Below, one piece after another: positions 26,196 through 34,562 of a stretch of DNA of 64,000 nucleotides. The notes beneath the pieces were generated by a model. It made no database searches. It worked only from the letters and a program-made list of their open reading frames with translations, and was not told where the DNA came from. Source of the DNA: Xanthobacter sp. NM-59 (lineage in GTDB: Bacteria; Pseudomonadota; Alphaproteobacteria; Rhizobiales; Xanthobacteraceae); the NCBI RefSeq assembly GCF_021401125.1, contig NZ_JACBFQ010000006.1, positions 219,024 through 283,023 on the forward strand. The letters run 5' to 3'. Position numbers and translations under genes: made by a program. Position 1 is the first letter of the stretch. The number at the start of each line of letters is the position of its first letter.

Positions 26196-28862
26196 TCACG
26201 CAGTCCAGGGCGCGGGCGCGCCGGCGTTCTGCCCGAAATGGTCGATGGCACGGGTGTGCAACTCGGCCGGTGCGAGGCCAGCCCGCACCAAGGCATCGAT
26301 GGCGGCGAGCGCGATGGAGTTGCGGTCCACCTCGAAGAAGGCCCGCAGGTCCGCGCGATTGGCACTGCGCCCGAAACCGTCAGTGCCCAGCGCCACGAAA
26401 GGCGCCCGCACATAAGGCGCGATCATGTCCGGCACGGCGCGTACATAATCGGTGGCCGCGATCACCGGCGCAGCGCCGGCTAGACAGGTCTCCACATGGG
26501 AGCGATGGGCGCTGCCGGGCCCCTCCAGCCGGTTACGGCGCTCCACGGACTGGGCATCGCGGGCGAGCTCCGAATAGCTGGTGGCGCTGAAGATGTCGGA
26601 GGCGACGCCGAATTCCCGCGCCAGGATCCCGGCCGCTGCGATCACCTCGTTGAGGATGCAGCCCGAGCCGATGAGCCGCACCCTGGGGCCCGCGCCCTCG
26701 CCCGCCGTGAGGCGGTAGAGGCCCTTGAGAATGCCCTCGGCCACGCCCTCGGGCATGTTCGGCTGGGCATAATTTTCGTTCATCACCGTGACGTAGAAGA
26801 ACTCGTCGGCCTCCTCCGCCAGCATGCGCCGCATGCCGTGATCGAGGATCACCGCCAATTCGTAGGCGTAAGCGGGGTCATAGGCGCGGCAGTTGGGCAC
26901 GGTGGCGGCGATGAGGTGGCTGGTGCCATCCTGGTGCTGCAGCCCCTCGCCCGAGAGCGTGGTACGCCCGGCCGTGGCGCCCAGCAGAAAGCCGCGCGAG
27001 CGCTGGTCGGCCGCGGCCCAGATCAAGTCTCCCACCCGCTGGAAGCCGAACATGGAATAATAGATGTAGACCGGCAGCGTCGGCACGCCATGGACCGAAT
27101 AGGAGGTGGCCGCCGCCGTCCAGGACGAGAGCGCGCCCGCCTCCGTGATGCCCTCCTCCAGGAGCTGGCCGTTCTTGGCCTCCTTGTAGAACATCATGGA
27201 TCCGGCATCCTCGGGCTCGTAGAGCTGGCCCTGCGGGGCGTAAATGCCGATCTGCCGGAACAGATTGTCCATGCCGAAGGTGCGCGCCTCATCGGCGACG
27301 ATGGGCACGATACGCGGGCCGAGATCCTTGTCCTTCAACAGGCCGCCCAGCATGCGGACGGCGGCCATGGTGGTGGACATCTCCTTGTCGGCGGACTCCA
27401 AGGCGAACTTGGCATAGGCCGCCGGCGCGGGAACCGCGATGCGGGTGCCGGCCGGCGCCTTGGGCGCACGCGCGGGCAGGAAGCCGCCGAGCGCCGCCCG
27501 CCGCTCGGCGAGGTAGCGCATCTCGCGGCTGTCGGGGGCAGGCCGGTAGAATTTGAGCTCCGCCAGATCCGCCTCCGACAGCGGCAGGCCGAACCGATCA
27601 CGGAACGCCACCAGCGCGGCGAGATCGAGCTTCTTGGCCTGGTGCGCCGTCATCCGGCTCTCGCCGGCCCCGCCCATGCCATAGCCCTTCTTGGTCTTGG
27701 CCAGGATGACGGTGGGCTTGCCCTTGTTGGCCTTGGCGGCGGCGAAGGCGGCATGGAGCTTGCGGAAATCGTGGCCGCCGCGCTTCAGCGCATTGATCTC
27801 GGCGTCCGTCATATGCGCCACCAGGGCACGGGTCGCGGGATCGACGTCGAAGAACTTCAGCCGGTTATAGTCGCCATCCTTGGAGCCGAGGTTCTGGTAT
27901 TCCCCGTCCACCGTCTCCGCGAAGCGGCGCAGGAGCACGCAATCGGTGTCGCGGGCGAACAGGGCATCCCACTGCGAGCCCCACAGCACCTTGATGACGT
28001 TCCAGCCGGCACCGATGAAGAGCGCTTCCAGCTCCTGAATGATCTGCCCGTTGCCGCGCACCGGCCCATCGAGCCGCTGCAGGTTGCAGTTGACGATGAA
28101 AGTGAGGTTGTCGAGGCCCTCGCGCGCCGCCAGCGTCAGCGCGCCAATGGCTTCCGGCTCGTCCATCTCCCCGTCGCCGAACACGCCCCACACATGGCGT
28201 CCCGCGGTGTCGGCCAGGCCGCGCCCTTCCAGATAGCGCATGTAGCGCGCCTGATAGATGGCGCTCATGGGGCCGATGCCCATGGAGCCGGTGGGGAACT
28301 GCCAGAAGTCCGGCATCAACCAGGGATGGGGATAGGAACACAAGCCACCGCCGCCGGCCTCCTGCCGGTAGCGGGCCAGATGGCCCGAGCTCAGCCGACC
28401 TTCCAGGAATGCCCGAGCATAGACGCCGGGCGCCGAATGGGGCTGGAAATAAACGAGGTCGCCGCCGAATTCAGGTGTCCGCGCGCGGAAGAAATGGTTG
28501 AAGCCGGTCTCGAAAATCTCCGCCGCAGAAGCGTAGGAGGCGATGTGGCCGCCCAGCTCCCCATAAGCTCGGTTCGCCCGCACCACCATGGCGAGCGCAT
28601 TCCAGCGGATGATGGAGGTGAGCTTCTCCTCGGTCTCCAGATCGCCCGGATAGGCGCCCTGCTGCTCAACGGGAATGGTGTTGCGATAGGCGGAAAACGG
28701 CTGGCTGAGGCCGATGCCGCCACGCCGACGGGCTTCTTCCTCCAGCCTGCTCATCAGGAAGCGGGCGCGCGCGCCGCCACTGGCGTCCATGACAGCATTG
28801 AGCGCCTCCACCCATTCGCGGGTCTCGACGGGATCCGGATCCTGGCCGGGCTCGACGATCAT
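26196..28862 (-). CDS. aceE: Pyruvate dehydrogenase E1, homodimeric type
   Basis: 888 residues, the normal length for single-chain AceE. The thiamine-diphosphate motif GDGEMDEPEAIGALTLAARE ends in FIVNCNLQ. SMGIGPMSAIYQARYMRYL, the central TKKGYGMGGAGESRMTAHQ loop and the transketolase-like C-terminal half (GITEAGALSSWTAAATSYS) are all present. It decarboxylates pyruvate and reductively acetylates lipoyl-E2. Many alphaproteobacteria use the two-chain PdhA/PdhB enzyme, so this cluster may be a second, separately regulated complex. Divergent from an Lrp/AsnC gene with 146 bases between starts. Confidence 0.95.
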   Translation of the reverse strand: MIVEPGQDPDPVETREWVEALNAVMDASGGARARFLMSRLEEEARRRGGIGLSQPFSAYRNTIPVEQQGAYPGDLETEEKLTSIIRWNALAMVVRANRAYGELGGHIASYASAAEIFETGFNHFFRARTPEFGGDLVYFQPHSAPGVYARAFLEGRLSSGHLARYRQEAGGGGLCSYPHPWLMPDFWQFPTGSMGIGPMSAIYQARYMRYLEGRGLADTAGRHVWGVFGDGEMDEPEAIGALTLAAREGLDNLTFIVNCNLQRLDGPVRGNGQIIQELEALFIGAGWNVIKVLWGSQWDALFARDTDCVLLRRFAETVDGEYQNLGSKDGDYNRLKFFDVDPATRALVAHMTDAEINALKRGGHDFRKLHAAFAAAKANKGKPTVILAKTKKGYGMGGAGESRMTAHQAKKLDLAALVAFRDRFGLPLSEADLAELKFYRPAPDSREMRYLAERRAALGGFLPARAPKAPAGTRIAVPAPAAYAKFALESADKEMSTTMAAVRMLGGLLKDKDLGPRIVPIVADEARTFGMDNLFRQIGIYAPQGQLYEPEDAGSMMFYKEAKNGQLLEEGITEAGALSSWTAAATSYSVHGVPTLPVYIYYSMFGFQRVGDLIWAAADQRSRGFLLGATAGRTTLSGEGLQHQDGTSHLIAATVPNCRAYDPAYAYELAVILDHGMRRMLAEEADEFFYVTVMNENYAQPNMPEGVAEGILKGLYRLTAGEGAGPRVRLIGSGCILNEVIAAAGILAREFGVASDIFSATSYSELARDAQSVERRNRLEGPGSAHRSHVETCLAGAAPVIAATDYVRAVPDMIAPYVRAPFVALGTDGFGRSANRADLRAFFEVDRNSIALAAIDALVRAGLAPAELHTRAIDHFGQNAGAPAPWTA

Positions 28863-28948
28863 TGAGCATTTCCTCTGATTTGTGCTTTAGGCGCCTCTCG
28901 GACGTCCCCTGTCTAACCCGTCAGGCGCCGCAGATGTTGCTTTATGTA

Positions 28949-28979
28949 TTGATGATACTGTCGATTATAGGCATATAAT
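28949..28979 (+). promoter_or_regulatory. Candidate lrp promoter and palindrome in aceE/lrp divergent region
   Basis: TTGATG (28949-28954) and TATAAT (28974-28979) are separated by 19 bases, 30 bases before the regulator start. The -10 is half of a perfect inverted repeat ATTATA-GGCA-TATAAT (28964-28979), whose other arm reads TATAAT on the minus strand towards aceE. A regulator binding here could control both genes. Confidence 0.45.
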
Positions 28980-29008
28980 GCTGCATCATATATTTTGTGA
29001 GGCAGATT

Positions 29009-29479
29009 ATGCCGCCCAGGCCCATCGATGCGACAGACCGAAGAATTCTCCGTGAGTTGCAGCGCGAAGCGAAGCTCACCAATGCCGAACTGGCGTCACG
29101 GATTGGCTTGTCGCCATCGCCCTGCCTGGCGCGTGTGCGCGCCTTGGAGCATGACGGCGTGATCTCGCGCTACGTGGCCCTAGTGCAGCCAGAAACTCTT
29201 GGGCTCGAAATCAGTGTATTCATTCAGGTGACGCTGGAGCGCCAGGCAGAGCAGGCCCTCGACACCTTCGAGTCTCGGATGGACCGCTGCCCGGAGGTGA
29301 TGGAGTGCTATCTGATGACAGGAGACAGCGACTATCTCCTGCGGGTCCTGGTGCGCAATATCAGCGAACTTCAGCGCTTCATCGTTCGGGATCTCTCCAA
29401 GATTCCGGGTGTCGCCAATATCAAGTCAAGCTTCGCGCTCAAGCAGGTAAAGTACAATACGGCCCTGCCGATGGAGTGA
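29009..29479 (+). CDS. Lrp/AsnC-family transcriptional regulator
   Basis: 156 residues. The N-terminal AsnC helix-turn-helix is IDATDRRILRELQREAKLTN, AELASRIGLSPSPCLARVRA. The C-terminal RAM domain contains EVMECYLMTGDSDYLLRVLV and the ligand-loop pattern. The ATG at 29009 follows GAGG; a GTG 12 bases upstream is the alternative. Divergent from the pyruvate dehydrogenase operon, so it is the likely local regulator, in line with Lrp-type sensing of amino acids or keto acids (inference). A strong terminator follows. Confidence 0.9.
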   Translation: MPPRPIDATDRRILRELQREAKLTNAELASRIGLSPSPCLARVRALEHDGVISRYVALVQPETLGLEISVFIQVTLERQAEQALDTFESRMDRCPEVMECYLMTGDSDYLLRVLVRNISELQRFIVRDLSKIPGVANIKSSFALKQVKYNTALPME

Positions 29480-29561
29480 TACATTGCCTGTCGGGAGCGA
29501 CACTTGTGGCCGCAACACGCCCCTATCTTTATTTCGGGTGGGATAAGGCGCCCTCGTCCTG

Positions 29562-29594
29562 CTCCAGGCCCCACCCGGGGGGGCCTGGAGTTTT
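29562..29594. terminator. Intrinsic terminator between lrp and TRAP genes
   Basis: CTCCAGGCCCC (29562-29572) and GGGGCCTGGAG (29580-29590), 11-bp stem, followed by TTTT. It serves the plus-strand regulator, and the hairpin may also stop the convergent TRAP transcript ending at 29606. Confidence 0.8.
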
Positions 29595-29605
29595 ACCGTC
29601 GCCTC

Positions 29606-30892
29606 TCAGTGCCCCGGCAAGTAGAGCGCGAGGGGCGGGAAGATCCACACCAGCGCAAGGGCAAGAAGTACGATGGAGACGGAGGGCACAGCCGCCCGTG
29701 CGATCTCCTCCAGCCGCTCATTCGGCAAGATCGTCTTCAGGGCGAACAGGTTCATGCCCACCGGCGGCGTGATGACCGCCAGCTCCATGTTGATGACCAG
29801 GATGATTCCGAACCAGATGGGATCGAAACCCACCGCCATGGCCACCGGGTAGAATACCGGAACGGTGATCAGCAGGATGGAAATGACCTCCAGGAAGCAG
29901 CCCAGCGCGAACCAGATCAGGTTCATGACGAGCAGGACGATCCAGGGCGAAAGGTTCGCTTCCGTCACCGAACGGGCGAGCATCTGCGGCAGGCCGATGA
30001 GGGTGAGGGCCGAGCCCAGCACCAGCGCGCCGATGACGATGGCCAGCAGCATGGCGCTGGAGCGCGTGGCGCCGACCAGGATGGACGGCAGGTCCTTCAG
30101 CGTCACCGTCCGCCGGGCCACCATGGTCAGCAGCACGGCATAAACCACGCCCACCGCCGCGGCTTCGGTCGGCGTGTAGACGCCGAGATAGATGCCCCCC
30201 AGCACGACCACAGGTAGCGCGAGATCCGGCAGGCTTCCCAGCGTGAGCCGTATGGCCTCGCCGAGCGACCAGCGTTCATCTTTCGCCACCATGGACGGTG
30301 CGGCGACGACGGCCCAGACCGCCAGGAGCCCCGCCAGCAGCAGGCCGGGGATGATGCCCGCCGTGAAAAGCTGGCCCGGCGAGGCATTGCTGAGCGAGGC
30401 ATAGATGATGAGCGGGATGCTCGGCGGAATGAGGATGCCCAGCGCGCCGCCCACCGCCGAGAGCCCGTAGGTCAGGCGGTTGCTGTAACCCAGCGCGCGC
30501 ATCTCCGGAATGGCGATCTTGCCGATGGTGAGCACCGAGGCCATGCTCGAACCCACGATGGCGGCGAAGAAGGTGAACGCCGCCACCGCCGCCACCCCGG
30601 TGCCACCGCGCACCCGGCGCAGCCAGACATTGGCGACACCGAACAATTGCTGGCCCACCTTGCCGCGATAGAGGATCTCGCCCATCAGGATGTAGAGCGG
30701 AATGGCGAGAATGATGGGGTCGGAAAGAGACCGGTAAAGGGTGAGCGGAAGCTGCACCAGAAACCGCTCCCCGCTCGCCACCAGGATGGTGACGACCCCG
30801 GCGAGCCCGAGCGAGAATGCGATGGGCACGCCGAGGGTGAGGCAGCCCAGCACCACGACCAGCAGAAGGGCGATGACACCGAACGAAATCAT
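29606..30892 (-). CDS. dctM: TRAP transporter large permease (DctM type)
   Basis: 428 residues from ATG 30892, about twelve to fourteen hydrophobic segments. Motifs match the DctM/ion-transporter superfamily: IPLYILMGEILYRGK, FTFFAAIVGSSMASV, GYSNRLTYGLSAVGGALGIL followed by PPSIPLIIYA, and the C-terminal AVITPPVGMNLFALK. It forms the translocation channel of a periplasmic-binding-protein-dependent, sodium-driven carboxylate importer. Its start overlaps the small-permease stop as ATGA. Confidence 0.92.
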   Translation of the reverse strand: MISFGVIALLLVVVLGCLTLGVPIAFSLGLAGVVTILVASGERFLVQLPLTLYRSLSDPIILAIPLYILMGEILYRGKVGQQLFGVANVWLRRVRGGTGVAAVAAFTFFAAIVGSSMASVLTIGKIAIPEMRALGYSNRLTYGLSAVGGALGILIPPSIPLIIYASLSNASPGQLFTAGIIPGLLLAGLLAVWAVVAAPSMVAKDERWSLGEAIRLTLGSLPDLALPVVVLGGIYLGVYTPTEAAAVGVVYAVLLTMVARRTVTLKDLPSILVGATRSSAMLLAIVIGALVLGSALTLIGLPQMLARSVTEANLSPWIVLLVMNLIWFALGCFLEVISILLITVPVFYPVAMAVGFDPIWFGIILVINMELAVITPPVGMNLFALKTILPNERLEEIARAAVPSVSIVLLALALVWIFPPLALYLPGH

Positions 30893-31413
30893 GCCGCTTC
30901 TCCCCGGCCATGGGCCAGCCCCATATAGGCGGCCGGGTCCCTCGCAATCATGATGATCTTGGTGAGCGCCCCCAGTGCGAGCAGCAGGCCCCCGGCCGGG
31001 ATCAGGCCGTAGGGCAGCCACAGCGGGATCTCCAGCAAGGTGGGCGAGAGCATGCCGCGATTGAAGGCATTGCTGGCATAAAGGCCGCCGTACCACACCA
31101 GTATGCCGGCATAGGGCAGGATCAAAGCGGTGGTGACAGCCTCCGCCCACGCGCGCCGCGGCCCCGTCTGCCCCTCGATCCAAAAGGTGACGCGCACATG
31201 GCTGCCGTCCAGCACCAGCGCCCCGAGGGTGAAAAACACCAGGAACTGAAGCAGATAGAGGGAAACCTCACTGGCCCATATGGTGGGCGCGTGGAACAGG
31301 TAGCGCATCATCACGTCGTAGAAAGTGATGAGCGGCAGCAGGCCGAGGACCAGCGACGCCAGCCACAGGCAGGCGCGCTGGATGCCCACCAGCACCCGGA
31401 TCAGATTCGACAT
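30889..31413 (-). CDS. dctQ: TRAP transporter small permease (DctQ type)
   Basis: 174 residues with four predicted membrane segments; the conserved DctQ core is FYDVMMRYLF...WASEVSLYLLQFLVF, followed by DGSHVRVTFW. It is needed for activity with DctM in the inner membrane. The ATG at 31413 is preferred; a TTG six bases upstream is possible. It is coupled to dctM by ATGA, and the binding-protein gene precedes it by 41 bases. Confidence 0.9.
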   Translation of the reverse strand: MSNLIRVLVGIQRACLWLASLVLGLLPLITFYDVMMRYLFHAPTIWASEVSLYLLQFLVFFTLGALVLDGSHVRVTFWIEGQTGPRRAWAEAVTTALILPYAGILVWYGGLYASNAFNRGMLSPTLLEIPLWLPYGLIPAGGLLLALGALTKIIMIARDPAAYMGLAHGRGEAA

Positions 31414-31454
31414 TGGCAATCCCCTGGAATTCTTCTGATGCGCGGGTCAGAACC

Positions 31455-32516
31455 TCAGCGGGTCGATGCCTTGGCGTTTTCGGCCGCGATAACGTCCAGG
31501 AGCTGCTTACCCGCCGCCCCGGTCTTGCGCAGATATTCTTCCTGACGGGACTTGGCCGCCGCCACCCATTGGGCGCGCTCCTCGGGGGTGGGGGTGTAGA
31601 TGGTCACGCCCTTGGCCGCGAGCTCCGCCTTCAGCCTGGCATCATCGGCCTTGGCCTGATCGCGCGCCGCTTTTGTGGCAATCGCCGAGGCCTGCAGCAC
31701 CGCCTGCTGCACATCCCCCGGAAGGCCGGCCCACCATTGCGCATTGGCGGTGGCGATGAAGGGAATGTAGGACAGGCCCACATCAGTGCCGAACTTGCTG
31801 ACCTCGTAAAGCTTGCGATCCATGACCGTGGAAGGGCCGGTGGAGAAGCCATCGATGGTCCCGCGCTGCATCGCCTGGTAGACCTCCTGCGAGCTCATGG
31901 TCACCGGCGCGGCGCCGAGGTCGCGCAGCAGCGTGGTGGAATCAACACCGAAGGCGCGCAATCTCAGGCCCTTCACATCGGCCGGCTTGTGGATGGGCTT
32001 GTTGGCATAGATCTCGATCGAGCCATACTGCACCCACCCCAGCATTTCCTGATCGTACTTGCGCAACTGCGTGTCGAAGACCTTTCGGAAGGCAGCACTA
32101 TCCTCCGCATTCCACTCCGCCTCCCAGGAGGAATAGAGGAACGGCAGCGCCCAGATGCGCAGCACGTCGGCATCCTTTCCGGCCATGAAACCGAGATTGA
32201 TCATTCCGATATCCACGGCGCCGGTGCTGACGGCATCGGGGAGCTGGGTGTCGTTATAAAGCTGCCCGTCGGGGAAGGTCTGAGGGATCAGACGTACCGA
32301 GGTGTGTGCCGTGCGCGTCGCAATCTCGCGGGCCAGCACCTCGAAATAGGTGCCGACAGCATGCTCCCTGGGCAGGTTGTAGGCGATCTTCACCGGCCGT
32401 TCCGTCTGCTCCGCCGCCTGGGGCTGGCCCGCGCCCGCCACCGCAACCACCGCGCCCAACAGCGCCGCGGCAGCACGGTGCCGCCACCTCTGAGACATCG
32501 CTCGAATCGTGCCCAT
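31455..32516 (-). CDS. dctP: TRAP transporter substrate-binding protein (DctP type)
   Basis: 353 residues. A signal peptide is visible (basic N-terminus, then AAAALLGAVVAVAGAGQPQA, cleavage near AAE). The mature protein has the DctP pattern: VRLIPQTFPDGQLYND, GAVDIGMINLGFM, LRLRAFGVDSTTLLRDLGA and the signature Q(E)VYQAMQRGTIDGFSTGPS. It binds an organic acid in the periplasm. The CoA-linked enzymes next to it suggest a carboxylate substrate, possibly a branched dicarboxylate. First gene of the TRAP operon, following a hairpin at 32583. Confidence 0.92.
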   Translation of the reverse strand: MGTIRAMSQRWRHRAAAALLGAVVAVAGAGQPQAAEQTERPVKIAYNLPREHAVGTYFEVLAREIATRTAHTSVRLIPQTFPDGQLYNDTQLPDAVSTGAVDIGMINLGFMAGKDADVLRIWALPFLYSSWEAEWNAEDSAAFRKVFDTQLRKYDQEMLGWVQYGSIEIYANKPIHKPADVKGLRLRAFGVDSTTLLRDLGAAPVTMSSQEVYQAMQRGTIDGFSTGPSTVMDRKLYEVSKFGTDVGLSYIPFIATANAQWWAGLPGDVQQAVLQASAIATKAARDQAKADDARLKAELAAKGVTIYTPTPEERAQWVAAAKSRQEEYLRKTGAAGKQLLDVIAAENAKASTR

Positions 32517-32582
32517 GTTTCCTCTCCCTGCGGCTTTTCATTGCGTTGCGCGAGGCCCTTTGGGCGGCGCTTGCCGGTGTGT

Positions 32583-32599
32583 CCTGGAGCCGCTCCAGG
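32583..32599 (-). terminator. Hairpin downstream of lyase gene
   Basis: CCTGGAG-CCG-CTCCAGG, 7-bp stem with 3-base loop, between the lyase stop (32748) and dctP start (32516). No T-run is seen, so it is a weak candidate. Confidence 0.4.
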
Positions 32600-32747
32600 C
32601 ACACCGGCAGATCGTTCTCAGGTCGTTCTGCGCCCGGCCGCCCCAACGCTCCCACCAACGGGAAGCACGGGAAGGCAATGCAGGCTCACTGTCGAAAAAG
32701 GGGTTGGCGCCCCATCGGCTCAGGCCCCGGCTCCGGTGCCGTTCAGA

Positions 32748-33710
32748 TCAGGCGCAGACGCCCGCGCGGGCCTCGTCCCGCACCAGCTCGGGCGCCGGAG
32801 CAGTGCGCGGCAGGCCGGCGCGGGCCAGCGCACCGCCGAACCGCTCGCTGGGCAGCCAAGCCGCCACCGTGGGCATCAGCGCCAGCAGCGCCGGCAAATC
32901 GATGCCCGTGTCGAAACCCAGCCGTTCCAGCAGGAACACCGTGTCCTCCAGGGCGATGTTGCCAGTGGCACCGGGGGCGAACGGGCAGCCGCCGAGGCCG
33001 CCGAGGGAAGCATCGAAGCGCCGCACCCCGGCTTCCAGGGCGGCGCACACATTGGCAAGCCCCAAGCCCCGCGTGTCGTGGAAGTGGGCGGAGAGCGGCG
33101 TGCCCCCGGCCACCTTGGAGAGCGCGCGGAACAAGCTACCGACGCCCGCGGGATCGGCATAGCCCACCGTATCGGCCAGCATGATCTCCTCGGCGCCGCC
33201 AGAGAGGAGGGCCTCTGCCACCGCCACCACCCGGGCTGGCGCCACGGGACCTTGGAGCGTGCAGCCGAACGCCGTGGCGATGGCCACCGACAGGACGATT
33301 CCGGCACCGCCCGGATGGGCGTCGCGAGCCTCGCGGATGCGGACGAACTCGGCCACGGCATCGTCGGTGGAGCGGCGGGCATTGGCGCGGCTGTGGGCCT
33401 CGCTGGCCGAAACCACATAGCCCACATGCTTGAAGCCCGCCGCGAAGGCACGCTGCGCGCCCTTCAGATTCACCACGAGCGCCGACGCCTTCAGTTCCGG
33501 CAGGGCAAGCGCCCCCTGCCCCACCTCGTCCGCATCCACGAATTGCGGCATCACCCGGGGCGGCACGAAGGAGGTGACCTCCATCTCCCGCACCCCTGCC
33601 GCCAGCTCGGCACGGCACCAGGCAAGCTTGCGCTCCGCCGGCAGCACCGATGCCACCATTTGCAGGCCATCCCGCAGCCCCACCTCGCGCACGGCGACAA
33701 ACTCAGCCAT
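32748..33710 (-). CDS. mvaB: Hydroxymethylglutaryl-CoA lyase-like enzyme
   Basis: 320 residues from ATG 33710. The HMGL-like TIM-barrel motifs are present: VREVGLRDGLQ (metal-binding and catalytic region), EVTSFVPPRVMPQ, LADTVGYADP, HFHDTRGLGLAN (metal histidines), and the catalytic cysteine loop GGLGGCPFAPGATGN. It cleaves HMG-CoA to acetyl-CoA and acetoacetate, or a related 3-hydroxy-3-methyl acyl-CoA. Ten bases follow the enoyl-CoA hydratase stop, so it is the last step of the same operon. Confidence is high for the family, moderate for the exact substrate. Confidence 0.88.
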   Translation of the reverse strand: MAEFVAVREVGLRDGLQMVASVLPAERKLAWCRAELAAGVREMEVTSFVPPRVMPQFVDADEVGQGALALPELKASALVVNLKGAQRAFAAGFKHVGYVVSASEAHSRANARRSTDDAVAEFVRIREARDAHPGGAGIVLSVAIATAFGCTLQGPVAPARVVAVAEALLSGGAEEIMLADTVGYADPAGVGSLFRALSKVAGGTPLSAHFHDTRGLGLANVCAALEAGVRRFDASLGGLGGCPFAPGATGNIALEDTVFLLERLGFDTGIDLPALLALMPTVAAWLPSERFGGALARAGLPRTAPAPELVRDEARAGVCA

Positions 33711-33720
33711 GGTTTTCTCC

Positions 33721-34515
33721 TCAGCAGCCGGCGAAGCGCGGCCGGCGCTTCTCGTTGAAGGCGAGCACCCCTTCGCGCCGGTCCTCTGTGGGGACCATGC
33801 GGTTATAGGCCTCGATCTCGAAGGCGAGCCCGTCGGCCAGGGACATCTGCAGCCCGCGATGAATGGCGCCCTTGGCCTGGCGCACCGCGATGGGGGCGTT
33901 GTCGGCAATGGTCGCCGCGGTGGCGCGCGCGGCCGCCAGCAGCTCGGCCACCGGGAAGCAGGCATTGACGAGGCCCATGGCCTGGGCTTCGCGCGCCGAG
34001 AACGGGCGACCCGTCAGGATCAGCTCCTTGGCCCACCGTTCGCCGATGGCGCGGGGCACGGTCTGGGTGCCGCCGGCGCCGGGCATGATGCCCAGCTTCA
34101 CTTCCGGCAAGGCGAAACGGGCCGTGTCAGCGGCGTAGATGAAGTCGCAGGCGCTGGCGATCTCGCAGCCACCGCCGAAGGCCGCGCCGTTCACCGCCGC
34201 GATGAGGGGCACGGGACAATCGAGGATCGCCCGCGCCATGCGCTCGAACACCAGGTGCTGGCTCGCCCAGGCGGCATCACTCATGCCGCGGCGCTCCTTG
34301 AGATCGCCACCGGCGCAGAAGGCCTCCTCCCCGGCGCCGGTGAGCACCATGGCGCGCCAGCGGCCGGGATCGAGACGCACCGCCTCAAACAGGGTCACAA
34401 GGTCACGCCCCATCTGGGTGTTCAGCGCGTTGCGCGCCTGCGGCCGGTTCAAGGTCACCTGCACCACATGCTCGCCGAGGGCTTCAAGCTTCAGGGTCTC
34501 ATAATCGTTCGTCAT
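33721..34515 (-). CDS. Enoyl-CoA hydratase/isomerase
   Basis: 264 residues from ATG 34515. Crotonase motifs: LNRPQARNALN, AFCAGGDLKE (oxyanion hole), NGAAFGGGCEIASACDF with the catalytic Glu, and LPEVKLGIMPGAGGTQ with the second Glu position. It hydrates a 2-enoyl-CoA. Placed between an acyl-CoA dehydrogenase and an HMG-CoA-lyase-like enzyme, a methylglutaconyl-CoA-hydratase-like step fits (inference). Confidence 0.9.
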   Translation of the reverse strand: MTNDYETLKLEALGEHVVQVTLNRPQARNALNTQMGRDLVTLFEAVRLDPGRWRAMVLTGAGEEAFCAGGDLKERRGMSDAAWASQHLVFERMARAILDCPVPLIAAVNGAAFGGGCEIASACDFIYAADTARFALPEVKLGIMPGAGGTQTVPRAIGERWAKELILTGRPFSAREAQAMGLVNACFPVAELLAAARATAATIADNAPIAVRQAKGAIHRGLQMSLADGLAFEIEAYNRMVPTEDRREGVLAFNEKRRPRFAGC

Positions 34516-34562
34516 GGTCCCGCTCCGCGGAAAGAGGCGCCGTGGCGCCGCCCGGATAACCT

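Noticed and set aside
26496..28865. 789-residue plus-strand open frame opposite aceE
   Set aside because: Shadow of aceE with biased composition and no domains.
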